DNA of 64,000 nucleotides from Aeromicrobium sp. Leaf245 (GCF_942548115.1 NZ_OW824151.1:1488001-1552000), one strand, 5' to 3'. Counted from the first letter of the stretch, positions 54,195 through 63,506 are shown. Numbers and translations are program-made. Notes: generated by a model from the sequence alone, not told the origin.

Positions 54195-54200
54195 TACCGT
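54195..54200 (+). promoter_or_regulatory. -10 box of the DUF5819 gene (leaderless)
   Basis: TACCGT ends 6 nt before GTG 54207 with no ribosome site; it fixes the start codon. Confidence 0.5.
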
Positions 54201-54206
54201 GTGCAG

Positions 54207-54986
54207 GTGCAGCGAGAGGAGCCGACCGCGCGACCGCGCCCGCCGTGGTGGCGTCTGGTGGTCGTCGGCCTGGTCGCCGTCGCAGCAGCCGGCCACCTCG
54301 TCGTGGTGACGCTCGCCGCGCTGCCGCCCAACACGTACTCCGAGGCCGCGCGTCCGGCCACCTCCTACCTGGGCGCCTACTTCGCCCAGAACTGGCGGCT
54401 CTTCGCGCCCAACCCGGTCTCGGCCGACCGCACCGTCCGGTTCCAGGGCGCCTACGAGCAGGACGGCGAGCTCGTGGTCACCGACTGGCTCGACTGGACC
54501 GACGTCGAGCTCGACCTCGTGCGCCACCGGCTCGTCGGCGGGCGGGCGGGCTACGTCACGAACAAGCTCTACGGTCCGCTCGGCTCGAGGTACGGCACCC
54601 TCGACACCGACCAGCGCGAGGTCGCGGACGTGGCGGACCCGAAGGACGTCGTGTCCTGGCAGCGCCTCGCCCAGGACCTGCGTGCCGGCTCCGACGACGC
54701 GCTCGACGACAGCCAGGTGGATCTCTACCTCGTGTACGACCGTGCCACCACCCGGCTCGCCACCGAGGCACTCGAGGCACAGCGACCGGACAGCCGGCTG
54801 GTCGCCGTCCGCTACGCGACGCGCAGCCAGGGGGTCACGCCCTGGGAGGCTCGCGGCGAGGATGCGGACGGCCGCGAGCGGGCGCGGCCCGCCGTGCGTC
54901 AGCGGATCAACGGGTGGCGCGAGCCTCTCCGTGGCGACGAGGCCGAGCGGGCCTCGATCCGCGACTTCTGGGCGTCGCACCGATGA
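54207..54986 (+). CDS. DUF5819 family protein, copy 1
   Basis: A 259-residue protein with one N-terminal membrane helix (about 12-37) and an extracytoplasmic domain holding the family motif YFAQNWRLFAPNPVSADR near residue 55. DUF5819 genes are frequently next to HTTM genes. Its TGA overlaps the HTTM start (ATGA). The second copy at 57559 has the related YFRQSWDLLEPSSQRVDE. It probably works with the membrane-bound HTTM enzyme; function unproven. Confidence 0.85.
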   Translation: MQREEPTARPRPPWWRLVVVGLVAVAAAGHLVVVTLAALPPNTYSEAARPATSYLGAYFAQNWRLFAPNPVSADRTVRFQGAYEQDGELVVTDWLDWTDVELDLVRHRLVGGRAGYVTNKLYGPLGSRYGTLDTDQREVADVADPKDVVSWQRLAQDLRAGSDDALDDSQVDLYLVYDRATTRLATEALEAQRPDSRLVAVRYATRSQGVTPWEARGEDADGRERARPAVRQRINGWREPLRGDEAERASIRDFWASHR

Positions 54987-55969
54987 GGGCGGCCGGGGTG
55001 GGGGGCGGGCTCGACCGGGCCTGGGACTGGCTCACGGCCCGTCCGCACGCGACTCGGGGACTCGCGGTGACGCGCATCGTGCTGGGCCTCATCGTCTGGA
55101 CGCAGATGCTCGTCAACTGGCCCGATCGGCACTACACGTGGGGCGACGGCGCGGCGTGGACGTCGTCGGTGCGCGACGCGAAGCCGTGGCCGGGAGTCCT
55201 CGGCATCTTCCAGCAGGCCGACGGACTGACGTTCGACCTCCTCTACCTGCTCACCGTGGTGGCAGGCCTCCTCCTCATGGTCGGTCTGTGGACCCGCGGT
55301 GCGGCCGTCCTCACCCTGTTCCTGTGGATGTCGCTGTACGTGAGCAACCCCTTCGTCGGCTCCGGGGGTGACGCCATCCTGCGCATGGTCCTCCTGTACG
55401 CGTGCTTCACCGACTCGGGCCGGCACTTCTCCGTCGACGCCTGGCTGCGTGGGCGCAGGGGGGCGGTCCGACCGATCGTGCCGCCGTGGCTCTCGACGAC
55501 GCTGCACAACCTGGCGGTCGTCCTGATCATCCACCAGGTGGTGATGGTCTACGTCGGCTCGGCGCTGTGGAAGGTGCAGAGCGACGTGTGGATGAGCGGG
55601 CGAGCGGTCTACTTCCCGTTGCAGACCGAGGCCTACTCGCCGTGGCGCGACCTCATCCATCCGTTCTCCAGCGCGGAGCCGATCGTCCTGCTGGCCACCT
55701 GGACCGCGATCGTCGTGCAGCTGCTCTTCCCGGTGCTGCTGCTCTACCGCAGCACGCGAGCCCTGGCCCTCGTGGTGGTCACCGGCATGCACCTCGGGAT
55801 CGGGGTGTTCATGGGGATCATGTACTTCTCGCTCGTCATGATCGCAGTCGACATGATGCTCGTGAGCGACGCTTCCTGGCGGCGTGCTGGACGCTGGTGG
55901 CGAGCCCGAACGGCCCGGAACCGCAGGGGCCGAGAGGTTCGCGGGCAGGACGAGTCCATCGGTGTGTGA
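54983..55969 (+). CDS. HTTM domain membrane protein (gamma-carboxylase-like), copy 1
   Basis: A 328-residue integral membrane protein of the HTTM family, which is related to vitamin K-dependent gamma-carboxylase. Several hydrophobic helices are seen. The motif LWKVQSDVWMSGRAVY around Lys197 has the pattern L-x-K-V-x4-W-x2-G-x-A-x-Y, shared exactly with copy 2; in the animal enzyme the corresponding Lys is the catalytic base as far as I recall. It overlaps DUF5819 by four bases. Activity and substrate are unknown. Confidence 0.87.
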   Translation: MRAAGVGGGLDRAWDWLTARPHATRGLAVTRIVLGLIVWTQMLVNWPDRHYTWGDGAAWTSSVRDAKPWPGVLGIFQQADGLTFDLLYLLTVVAGLLLMVGLWTRGAAVLTLFLWMSLYVSNPFVGSGGDAILRMVLLYACFTDSGRHFSVDAWLRGRRGAVRPIVPPWLSTTLHNLAVVLIIHQVVMVYVGSALWKVQSDVWMSGRAVYFPLQTEAYSPWRDLIHPFSSAEPIVLLATWTAIVVQLLFPVLLLYRSTRALALVVVTGMHLGIGVFMGIMYFSLVMIAVDMMLVSDASWRRAGRWWRARTARNRRGREVRGQDESIGV

Positions 55970-56132
55970 TGCGTCTCAGCGTCCGCCCGATGGGACCGAA
56001 GACCCACGGTTGCCTGAGATCTGCGTAAGATGTTGCCCGCGGCCGCCTGTGGTGGTCGTCACTGGCACGCGGCACACGTCGAGGGAATAATCTTCTCGCG
56101 CCGCAACAACAGCGACACGGGAGTCTTTCCAC
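55970..56132 (+). other. Promoter region of the LPXTG protein gene
   Basis: 163 bp without a coding signal. TAATCT (56088-56093) may be the -10; no good -35 is visible. GGGAG sits nine bases before the ATG at 56133 as a weak ribosome site. Confidence 0.35.
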
Positions 56133-57482
56133 ATGAACAAGCTCGGCAGAAACACCCTCGCGCTCGGGTTGGGCACCCTGCTCATCACGACCGCGGTCTC
56201 TTTCTCCGCCAGCGGCGCCGACGAGACCGTGGCGCAGTCCAACGCCAGCGCCGTCACCGCCTCCGGCATCACCGGCATCGTCGACTCGCAGGAGTGCGCT
56301 GCGGTCTCGACCGGTGAGGGTGCTCCCAGCAACGGCACGGGCCTGTGCGGCACCGGCCTCTCGACGCAGGGCGTCAGCGCCTTCGACCAGACGGCTTCCA
56401 CCGGTCTGGACGGCGACCGGGGCACCTCCGAGGCTGCGGCCGCCGTCGCGCCCATCGCCATCCCGACGCTCGCGTCGATCGACCTCTCGACCATCGGCGC
56501 CGACATCGCGCCCGGTGCCGTGAACACCGGCACGATCCTCGACGGGATCCTCGACGGGCTCGACCCGGTCACCGGCCCGCTCTTCGAGGCCGCCCTGACG
56601 CCGCTGCTGACCGCGATCCAGGAGGCCGCGCTCGACCCCGTCCTCGACGCCGTCACCGGCGTCATCGACGTCCGCGCCGAGATCGGTGCCGTCACCAGCC
56701 AGTGCACCGCCGAGGCCGGCGCCGACGCCACCGGCACCTCGCAGGTCGCCAGCATCAACCTGATCGTCGACCTGCCCGAGGGCAACGACGTGATCATCCC
56801 GGTCGAGCTCGGCGCGGGCGAGCCCAACACCGCGCTCGTCGGTCCCGGTGTCCAGGACCTGGTCAACGGTGTGGTCGACGGCATCATCGCCACGCTCGAG
56901 CAGTCGCTCAACGACAGCCTCGGCGCCGTTCTCGGCCCGCTGGCCGCTCTCGTCGCCACGGTCCAGCAGCAGCTGGTCACGCCGATCCTCGACGCCGTCG
57001 AGACCAGCCTGCTGAACCAGCTGGGCGAGGCCCTGAAGCCCGTCGTGAACGGCACGATCAACAAGCAGGTCGTCGACGCCGACGGCGAGGCGATCGAGGT
57101 CACCGCGCTGAGCCTGACCGCGCTCGGCATCGGCGACAACCCGGCCGTGGCCCTGGACCTGGCTCGCACGAGCTGTGGCCCGAACGCCCTGGCCACGCAG
57201 GCCGACGACGCCGACACGCAGGCCGACGTCGACGCCGACGCCGATGCCGACGCTGACGCCGACGCCGACGCTGACGCTGACGCCGACGCGGTGGCCGACG
57301 CCGACTCCGACGCCCAGGCCGACGCTGCTGCGGACGCTGACGCGCAGGCCGACGCCGACGTCACGACCACGCTGCCGGCCACCGGTGCCCCGAACCTGCT
57401 GCCGTTCTGGCTGCTGGGTCTCGGCCTGGTGCTCTTCGGAGCCGCGGTGCTGATCAACGAGCGTCGTCGTCTGAAGATCTGA
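56133..57482 (+). CDS. LPXTG-anchored surface protein with an Asp-Ala tract
   Basis: A 449-residue exported protein. The signal peptide covers about 1-29 ([21 protein letters not shown]). A Gly/Ala/Ile/Leu-rich middle domain (about 60-345) contains few charged residues and two Cys pairs. Residues about 357-411 are an acidic Asp-Ala repeat encoded by GCCGAC repeats. The C-terminus has the sortase motif LPATG (414-418), a membrane helix and a basic tail (ERRRLKI). It sits between two DUF5819-HTTM pairs and ends at a perfect 18-bp hairpin. The role is unknown; surface attachment is strongly implied. Confidence 0.88.
   Translation: MNKLGRNTLALGLGTLLITTAVSFSASGADETVAQSNASAVTASGITGIVDSQECAAVSTGEGAPSNGTGLCGTGLSTQGVSAFDQTASTGLDGDRGTSEAAAAVAPIAIPTLASIDLSTIGADIAPGAVNTGTILDGILDGLDPVTGPLFEAALTPLLTAIQEAALDPVLDAVTGVIDVRAEIGAVTSQCTAEAGADATGTSQVASINLIVDLPEGNDVIIPVELGAGEPNTALVGPGVQDLVNGVVDGIIATLEQSLNDSLGAVLGPLAALVATVQQQLVTPILDAVETSLLNQLGEALKPVVNGTINKQVVDADGEAIEVTALSLTALGIGDNPAVALDLARTSCGPNALATQADDADTQADVDADADADADADADADADADAVADADSDAQADAAADADAQADADVTTTLPATGAPNLLPFWLLGLGLVLFGAAVLINERRRLKI
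57205..57365 (+). repeat. GCCGAC hexamer tract encoding Asp-Ala repeats
   Basis: A degenerate run of GCC/GCT/GCG-GAC hexamers coding Asp-Ala about 20 times within the surface protein. Such tracts can change length by slippage. Confidence 0.8.
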
Positions 57483-57493
57483 CGACGTAGCAC

Positions 57494-57535
57494 GACGCCT
57501 GCCCGGTGACCGGTCTCGGTCACCGGGCAGGCGTC
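57494..57535 (+). terminator. Terminator of the LPXTG gene
   Basis: Perfect 18-base arms (57494-57511 and 57518-57535) with a 6-base loop, 11 nt after the stop and 10 nt before the -10 box of the next gene. Confidence 0.8.
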
Positions 57536-57545
57536 TGTCACGACC

Positions 57546-57551
57546 TACGAT
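57546..57551 (+). promoter_or_regulatory. -10 box of the second DUF5819 gene (leaderless)
   Basis: TACGAT ends 7 nt before ATG 57559. The upstream in-frame ATG at 57550 lies inside this box, so it cannot be the start if the box is used. Confidence 0.55.
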
Positions 57552-57558
57552 GGAAGGC

Positions 57559-58332
57559 ATGTCGGTGGAGGGAGGTGGCAGTGGCGGATCGCGGCGGGCC
57601 GACGTCCCTCGGCACGACTGGCGCACGACCCTCGTCCTGGTGCTCGCCTCGCTCGCTCTCGTCCACTCGGTGCTGCTCGCCCTGTGGCTCGCCCCGTCGG
57701 GCCCGGTCCGCGAGGTGGCTGGAGGATCCTTGCTCGCCAGGTACGTCGACCCGTACTTCCGGCAGTCGTGGGACCTGCTCGAGCCCAGCTCCCAGCGGGT
57801 CGACGAGTCGCTCTGGGTCCGGGCCCGTGTGCGTGTGGGGAAGGACGAGGTGAGACAGACCCCCTGGCTCGACGTCACCCGTGCCGACCTGACGCGGACG
57901 CGCAACGACGTCGCCCCCGCGCGCGTGCACCTCGCCGGCCGCCGGCTCGCCACCAACCTGAACAACGCGATGTTCGGTCTGGGATCGTCCGGTCGTCGCG
58001 TCGTCCTCGGTTCCTACGCCGGCCGCCCCGTCGCGGAGCTGCGCGGGGCCCTGCAGGGTGCGGGAGTGCCGGCCGACGCCGTGCGCGGCTACCTGGACCT
58101 CGACACGATGGTGACCCGCTTCGCCTCGCTCTACACCCAGGCCTACTCCGACCAGAGGGTCGTCCAGGTCCAGTACCGGGTGGGCCGCCGGATCGTGCCG
58201 CCGCACGAGCAGCGCGACGCCGAACGGATCACCGCCGTGGACTTCGAGTGGTTCGACGCCGGGTGGCGACGTGCGGTGCGCGGTTCCGCCGAGGCACAGT
58301 CCGCCTTCGACTCCTACCTGGCGGACGCATGA
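57559..58332 (+). CDS. DUF5819 family protein, copy 2
   Basis: A 257-residue paralogue of the gene at 54207. One N-terminal membrane helix (about 22-45, TLVLVLASLALVHSVLLALWLA) leads to an outside domain with the matching motif YFRQSWDLLEPSSQRVDE near residue 63. Its TGA overlaps the start of the second HTTM gene (ATGA). The divergence from copy 1 in the FAPNP part may reflect a different partner or substrate. Confidence 0.82.
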   Translation: MSVEGGGSGGSRRADVPRHDWRTTLVLVLASLALVHSVLLALWLAPSGPVREVAGGSLLARYVDPYFRQSWDLLEPSSQRVDESLWVRARVRVGKDEVRQTPWLDVTRADLTRTRNDVAPARVHLAGRRLATNLNNAMFGLGSSGRRVVLGSYAGRPVAELRGALQGAGVPADAVRGYLDLDTMVTRFASLYTQAYSDQRVVQVQYRVGRRIVPPHEQRDAERITAVDFEWFDAGWRRAVRGSAEAQSAFDSYLADA

Positions 58333-59390
58333 GCACGATCTGGCGCGTCAGGGACGCGATCGGCAGCACGCGCAGGTCGGCGGAGCGGTGGCTCACGTCG
58401 GAGCGCCACGCCCTGCACGCCGTGGCGGCAGCACGGATCCTCATCGGCCTGTGCGTGCTGGGGCTGCTGCTGACGAACTTCTCCACCCGACAGGTGTGGG
58501 TCGGCGACGCCTCCGCGTGGGCCGAGCCCGCCCGCGCCGTGAGTCGGTTCCCCGAGATCGCGCTGCTCGACGGGGTGAGCGGTGACCTGCTCACCGCCAT
58601 CTACGTGGCGGTGATCCTGGGGGCCGTGGGACTCGTGCTGGGATGGCACGCCAAGGCGATGACCATCGTGGTGCTCGTCGGGTTCATCGCCGTCACCGCG
58701 CAGAACCCGGTGCTGGGGTCGATCGGCGACAACCTCGTCCGGCTCGCGCTGCTGTGGATGCTGCTCATGCGGACCTCCGAGGTCTGGTCGCTCGACGCGA
58801 ACCGGGTCGAGCCGCGCGACAGCGACGACGTCGCGCCGGAGTGGCTGCGCACCGGGATGCACAACGTCGGCCTGGTGGGCCTGGGCACCCAGACGATCCT
58901 CGCGTACTTCGCCGGCGGCCTCGACAAGGTCTCCCAGCCCGCCTGGCAGGACGGCACCGCCCTCTACACGACGCTGCAGCTGCCGGAGTTCCGACCGTTC
59001 CCGTGGCTCTCGGACCTCATCTCCAACGGTGACGTCCTCCTGGCGGTCCTCACGTGGACCGTGCTCGGCGTGCAGCTGTTCTTCGCACCGATGCTGCTGC
59101 GGCGGGGGAGCCGCGACCTGGTGGCGACCGTCGCGATCGTCGTCAACCTGCTCTTCGCCGTGGTGCTCGGCACGCCGTGGTCGTCGCTGGCGGTCATCGC
59201 GGTGACGGGGCTGTTCGTGAGCGACGACCGGTGGGCCGAGCTGGGGGAGCGCGTGGCGGACCTGTTCTGGCCCGTCCTGGACCGGACGGCGGACGCCCGC
59301 TACGCGGTGGCCGACCGCGTGGCCGACTGGTGGTACGACCGCGTCCTGAGCGTCGTCGACCGGATTCGCTTCAGCGTGTTCCGACGCTGA
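58329..59390 (+). CDS. HTTM domain membrane protein (gamma-carboxylase-like), copy 2
   Basis: A 353-residue paralogue of the gene at 54983 with a longer C-terminal tail (about 300-353) rich in Arg/Asp. The conserved pattern around Lys200 is LDKVSQPAWQDGTALY. The last 20 bp overlap the convergent MFS gene. Together with its DUF5819 partner it forms a repeat of the upstream cassette. Confidence 0.85.
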   Translation: MSTIWRVRDAIGSTRRSAERWLTSERHALHAVAAARILIGLCVLGLLLTNFSTRQVWVGDASAWAEPARAVSRFPEIALLDGVSGDLLTAIYVAVILGAVGLVLGWHAKAMTIVVLVGFIAVTAQNPVLGSIGDNLVRLALLWMLLMRTSEVWSLDANRVEPRDSDDVAPEWLRTGMHNVGLVGLGTQTILAYFAGGLDKVSQPAWQDGTALYTTLQLPEFRPFPWLSDLISNGDVLLAVLTWTVLGVQLFFAPMLLRRGSRDLVATVAIVVNLLFAVVLGTPWSSLAVIAVTGLFVSDDRWAELGERVADLFWPVLDRTADARYAVADRVADWWYDRVLSVVDRIRFSVFRR

Positions 59391-60600
59391 CCTGCTGGGC
59401 GGCCCGCCGTCCGGCGACCACCAGCAGCACGACGGGCACCACGAGCGTGCCGGCGGCCGCGTTGAGCGTGCCGAAGCCCTGCCACGCCACGAGCACGCCC
59501 GCCAGGAGGCCTCCCGCGGCCCCGGCCAAGTTCATCGTCAGGTCGCCGAGCCCCTGCACCAGCGGGCGCACCGCGGGATCGGTGGACCGGGTGAGCAGCG
59601 CCGCCCCGGCGATGGTGGCGGCCGACCAGCCCAGGCCCAGGAGCACCAGGCCGACCGTGATCCGCACCTCCGAGGTACCGGACGTCCCGGCGACCACGAC
59701 GGCGGCGACCAGCACGAGCTGACCGGCGAGGATGGTGCGAGCCGGACCCCAGCGGTCCGCCAGCCACCCCATGACCGGTGACAGTGCGTACATGCCGGCG
59801 ATGTGCAGGCTGATGGTCAATCCGATCACCTCCACCCCGGCACCGTGGTCCTGCATGTGGACCGGGGTGAGGGCCATGACGGACACCATCACGGCGTGGG
59901 CGAGCGCGATGGTGACCACGGCCGTGCGCGTCTCGCCCCGCACGTGCGGCAGGGCGGCGCGGACCCGGGGCACCGGGACGTCGATCCCGCCGCGCCGGGC
60001 CGGCGGCAGCGGGTCGGGCCGCAGGAGCACGAGGACCACGGTGCCGGCCACCGCGAAGGCCACGCACGAGAAGACGAGGGGACCGGCGAGGTCGGGCACG
60101 CCGAGGGCCCGAGCCGTGGTGGTGCCCGGCCCGATCAGGTTGGGCCCGAGCACGGCGCCGACGGTCGTGGCCCACGTGACGAGCGCGAGGGACCGTCCGA
60201 CGTGCCGCGGCTCGGCGCGGTCGACCGCCGCGAAGCGCGACTGCAGGTTGGAGGCCGTGCTGACACCGCAGAGGAACAGTCCGACCAGGACGAGCGGCAG
60301 GCTGTCGGCGTCGGCACCGAGCACCACCACGGCGGCCCCGACCGCACCGAGGAACCAGCCGGTGGCCAGGGCCGGCCTGCGCCCGGCACGGACCGCCAGC
60401 GTCGCGAGCGGGACGGTCGCGAGCGCCGCACCCAGGGTGAGCATGACCGTCGACATCCCGGCCCAGCCCGACGAGCCGGAGACCTCCCGCAGGAGCAGCA
60501 CGCCCACGGCCAGACCGGCTCCGTTGCCGACGCCGCCGACCACCTGCACGGCCACGAGGGTCCGCAGGATCCGGCGCTGCAGGCGCGCCTGCTCGGTCAC
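59371..60600 (-). CDS. MFS transporter
   Basis: A 409-residue 12-helix major facilitator. The loop motif SNLQSRFAAVDRAEPRHVGRS between helices 4 and 5 is found in a group of small actinobacterial MFS exporters. The GTG start at 60600 overlaps the stop of the M13 peptidase (GTGA), so they form an operon. Its 3' end overlaps HTTM copy 2 by 20 bp. Substrate unknown. Confidence 0.88.
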   Translation of the reverse strand: MTEQARLQRRILRTLVAVQVVGGVGNGAGLAVGVLLLREVSGSSGWAGMSTVMLTLGAALATVPLATLAVRAGRRPALATGWFLGAVGAAVVVLGADADSLPLVLVGLFLCGVSTASNLQSRFAAVDRAEPRHVGRSLALVTWATTVGAVLGPNLIGPGTTTARALGVPDLAGPLVFSCVAFAVAGTVVLVLLRPDPLPPARRGGIDVPVPRVRAALPHVRGETRTAVVTIALAHAVMVSVMALTPVHMQDHGAGVEVIGLTISLHIAGMYALSPVMGWLADRWGPARTILAGQLVLVAAVVVAGTSGTSEVRITVGLVLLGLGWSAATIAGAALLTRSTDPAVRPLVQGLGDLTMNLAGAAGGLLAGVLVAWQGFGTLNAAAGTLVVPVVLLVVAGRRAAQQVSVGTR

Positions 60601-62654
60601 GACGCCCAGATGGTCACACGGTCCTCGGGCGCGAGCCACAGCTCGTCGTCGGGCGTGACGCCGAACGCCTCGTGGAAGGCGTCGATGTTGCGCACGACCT
60701 GGTTGCAGCGGAACTCCGGCGGCGAGTGCGGGTCGACGGTGAGGCGGCGGACCGTCTCGGCCGGTCGCACCTTGGCCTGCCAGGCCTGGGCCCACGAGAT
60801 GAAGAACCGCTGGTCACCCGTCAGCCCGTCGATCGTGGGTGCCTCACCGCCGGTGGCGATCCGGTACGCCTGGTAGGCGATGCCGAGACCACCCAGGTCG
60901 CCGATGTTCTCGCCGATCGTGAGCTCGCCGTTGACGGTGTGCCCGTCGGCACCCTCGGGCGACAGCGCCGCGTACTGCTCGACGAGGGCGGCCGTGAGCT
61001 TCTCGAAGGCCACCCGGTCGTCGTCGGTCCACCAGTTGCGCAGGGCCCCCGTGCCGTCGAAGTGGCTGCCCTGGTCGTCGAACCCGTGCCCGATCTCGTG
61101 CCCGATCACCGCGCCGATGGCGCCGTAGTTGACGGCGTCGTCGGCGTCGGCGTGGAAGAACGGCGGCTGCAGGATGGCCGCAGGGAAGACGATCTCGTTC
61201 ATGGTGGGGTTGTAGTACGCGTTCACGGTCTGCGGCGTCATGTACCACTCGTCGCGGTCGATCGGTCGCCCGATCTTGGCCAGCTCGCGGTCCATCGCCA
61301 CCGACAGCCCACGTCGGGCGTTGCCCAGCAGGTCGGTCGGGTCGGTCTCGAGCGCCGAGTAGTCCTTGAAGGCGTCGGGGTGGCCGACCTTCGGGGTGAA
61401 GGCCGCGAGCTTCTCGAGAGCCTCGGCCTTCGTGGTGTCACTCATCCAGGGCAGGGCGGTGATGCTGCGCCGGTACGCCTCGACGAGGTGCTCGATGAGG
61501 TCGTCCATGCGGTCCTTGGACGTCGGCGGGTACTCGGTGCGGACGTAGATCTTGCCGATCGCCTCACCCATGGCCGACTCGACGAAGCCGACGCCACGCT
61601 TCCAGCGCGGGCGCAGCTCGTCGGTCCCGCTCAGCGTGCGTCCGTAGAAGGAGAAGTTCTCCTCGACGAAGGCCGCGGGCAGGTACGGCGCGGCGGCGTG
61701 CAGGACCTGCCAGCGCAGCCAGTCGCGCCAGGCGGGCAGCCGGTCGGCCGTGACGAGCCCGGCGACGCCCTCGAGGAACGACGGCTGCGACACGACGACC
61801 TCCGCGAGCACGTCGCGTCCGATGCCGGCGGCCTGGGACCACGTGGCGAGGTCCAGGGGACCGACCAGCGTCTGCAGCGCGTCGAGGTCCATGAGGTTGT
61901 AGGTCTTCTGCGCGTCACGGCAGGCCACCCGGTCCCAGTGGTGGGACGCGATGGCGGTCTCGAGGTCGAGCACCCGCGCCGCGCGCTCCGCCGGCGACTC
62001 GAACCCGCCGAGCGTGAACATCGTCTCGAGGTGGGAGAGGTAGGCCTCGCGCACCTCGGCGAAGTCGTCGTCGGAGTAGTAGGACTCGTCGGGCAGGCCG
62101 ATGCCGCTCTGCACCAGGTGCGTGACGTAGCGGTCGGGGTTGCCGCGGTCGGGAGCGATGTACATGCCCAGCACGCTCCCGACGCCGGACCGTTCGAGCC
62201 GCCCGAGCACGTGGACGAAGGTCGGGACGTCGGCGATCCCGTCGACCAGGGCGAAGTCCTCCTGCAGCGGCTCGGTGCCGAGGGCGTCGATCCGGTCGGT
62301 GTCCATGAAGCTGGCGTAGAGCTCGCCGATCTTGCGGGAGTCCCCATCGTGGTCGACGCCGTCCTGGCCGGCGCCGTCGAGAGCGTCGCGACAGCCCTCG
62401 ACGATGCCCCGGACGGTCTTCTCGGCCTCGTCGACGAGGGTCACGAACGCTCCGGCGGTGGCGCGGTCCGGCTCGATCGCCGCGTCCCGGAGCCACGGAC
62501 CGTTCACGTGCCGGAAGAGGTCGTCCTGAGGGCGGACGCCTGGGTCGAAGGCGGCGGTGTCGATGGCAGGCGCTGTGCCATGGGGAGAGGGGCCATGGGG
62601 AGAGGGGCCGTCGGAGGAGGGGGTGGCTGCGGTCGTCGGGGTCTCGTGGCTCAC
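60597..62654 (-). CDS. M13 family metallopeptidase (neprilysin/PepO-like)
   Basis: A 685-residue zinc endopeptidase. The zinc motif HEIGH is near residues 519-523 and the third ligand Glu lies in GENIGDLGG near 580; the family's VNAYYNPTMNEIVFPA segment is near 470. There is no signal peptide, so it is probably cytosolic; a His/Pro/Gly-rich stretch with a repeated SPHG unit precedes the domain. The GTG start at 62654 is leaderless, 6 nt after TAGCCT on the minus strand. Confidence 0.93.
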   Translation of the reverse strand: MSHETPTTAATPSSDGPSPHGPSPHGTAPAIDTAAFDPGVRPQDDLFRHVNGPWLRDAAIEPDRATAGAFVTLVDEAEKTVRGIVEGCRDALDGAGQDGVDHDGDSRKIGELYASFMDTDRIDALGTEPLQEDFALVDGIADVPTFVHVLGRLERSGVGSVLGMYIAPDRGNPDRYVTHLVQSGIGLPDESYYSDDDFAEVREAYLSHLETMFTLGGFESPAERAARVLDLETAIASHHWDRVACRDAQKTYNLMDLDALQTLVGPLDLATWSQAAGIGRDVLAEVVVSQPSFLEGVAGLVTADRLPAWRDWLRWQVLHAAAPYLPAAFVEENFSFYGRTLSGTDELRPRWKRGVGFVESAMGEAIGKIYVRTEYPPTSKDRMDDLIEHLVEAYRRSITALPWMSDTTKAEALEKLAAFTPKVGHPDAFKDYSALETDPTDLLGNARRGLSVAMDRELAKIGRPIDRDEWYMTPQTVNAYYNPTMNEIVFPAAILQPPFFHADADDAVNYGAIGAVIGHEIGHGFDDQGSHFDGTGALRNWWTDDDRVAFEKLTAALVEQYAALSPEGADGHTVNGELTIGENIGDLGGLGIAYQAYRIATGGEAPTIDGLTGDQRFFISWAQAWQAKVRPAETVRRLTVDPHSPPEFRCNQVVRNIDAFHEAFGVTPDDELWLAPEDRVTIWAS

Positions 62655-62659
62655 CTGGT

Positions 62660-62666
62660 TAGGCTA
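62660..62666. promoter_or_regulatory. Shared -10 element of two divergent leaderless genes
   Basis: TAGGCTA reads TAGGCT on the plus strand (7 nt before GTG 62673) and TAGCCT on the minus strand (6 nt before GTG 62654). The two start codons are separated by only 18 bp. Confidence 0.6.
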
Positions 62667-62672
62667 CCCATC

Positions 62673-63506
62673 GTGTCGACGTCGCGCCCCGCTCACCTGA
62701 CCGTGCTCGACGTCCGGGAGGTCACGCCCCACCTGAAGCGGCTGGTGCTCGGTGACGGTGAGGTCGCCCGGGGCTTCGACGAGCTCGCCGGACGCTGGTC
62801 CGGCTGGGCCGACTCCTACGTCAAGCTGGTGTTCCTGGCCGACGGCGTCGACTACCCCGATCCGCTCGACCTCGACGACGTCAGGGCGACGTTGCCGAAC
62901 GAGGTGTGGCCGGTGCTGCGCACCTACACGGTGCGACGCCTGGACCTCGAGGCCCGCGAGCTCTGGATCGACGTCGTCGTGCACGGCGACGAGGGCGTGG
63001 CCGGGCCGTGGGCGGCGCAGGTGCGACCGGGGGCCACGATCCACGTGCGCGGACCCGGCGGTGCCTACTCGCCGCGCGAGGACGTCGACCACCACCTGCT
63101 CGTGGGTGACGAGTCGGCCCTGCCTGCCCTGGCCGTGACGCTGGAGCACCTGCCCGAGGGTGCGCGGGCCACGCTGTTCTGCGAGGTCGACGACGCCCGC
63201 GACGAGATCGACCTGCCCACGGCGGGGGAGGTCACGGTGCACTGGCTGCACCGCGGCGATGCCCCGGCCGGCAGCACCTCGCTCCTCGACGACGCGGTCC
63301 GCGCGTGGGACTGGCCCGAGGGCCGTGTCCAGGCCTTCGTCCACGGCGAGTCAGGTCTGCTCAAGACCGTGCGCCCCTACGTGCGCGAGCGGGTGGAGCG
63401 GGCCGACCTCTCGGTCTCCGCGTACTGGCGTCGGGGCGAGACCGAGGAGGGCTTCCGGCGCTGGAAGAGCAGCCAGGACGAGGCGATCATCCGGCCCGGC
63501 GGCTGA
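62673..63506 (+). CDS. Siderophore-interacting protein (FAD-dependent ferric reductase)
   Basis: A 277-residue flavoprotein of the SIP/ViuB family that reduces ferric siderophores in the cytosol to release iron. The RTYTVRRLD motif near residue 83 binds FAD and the VHGESGLLK region near 225 and YWRRGETEEGF near 252 are diagnostic. It is leaderless and divergent from the M13 peptidase gene. No siderophore transporter lies in the window. Confidence 0.93.
   Translation: MSTSRPAHLTVLDVREVTPHLKRLVLGDGEVARGFDELAGRWSGWADSYVKLVFLADGVDYPDPLDLDDVRATLPNEVWPVLRTYTVRRLDLEARELWIDVVVHGDEGVAGPWAAQVRPGATIHVRGPGGAYSPREDVDHHLLVGDESALPALAVTLEHLPEGARATLFCEVDDARDEIDLPTAGEVTVHWLHRGDAPAGSTSLLDDAVRAWDWPEGRVQAFVHGESGLLKTVRPYVRERVERADLSVSAYWRRGETEEGFRRWKSSQDEAIIRPGG

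Noticed and set aside
57550-57552. ATG 57550 as start of the second DUF5819 gene
   Set aside because: It overlaps the TACGAT -10 box; ATG 57559 is at the usual leaderless distance.
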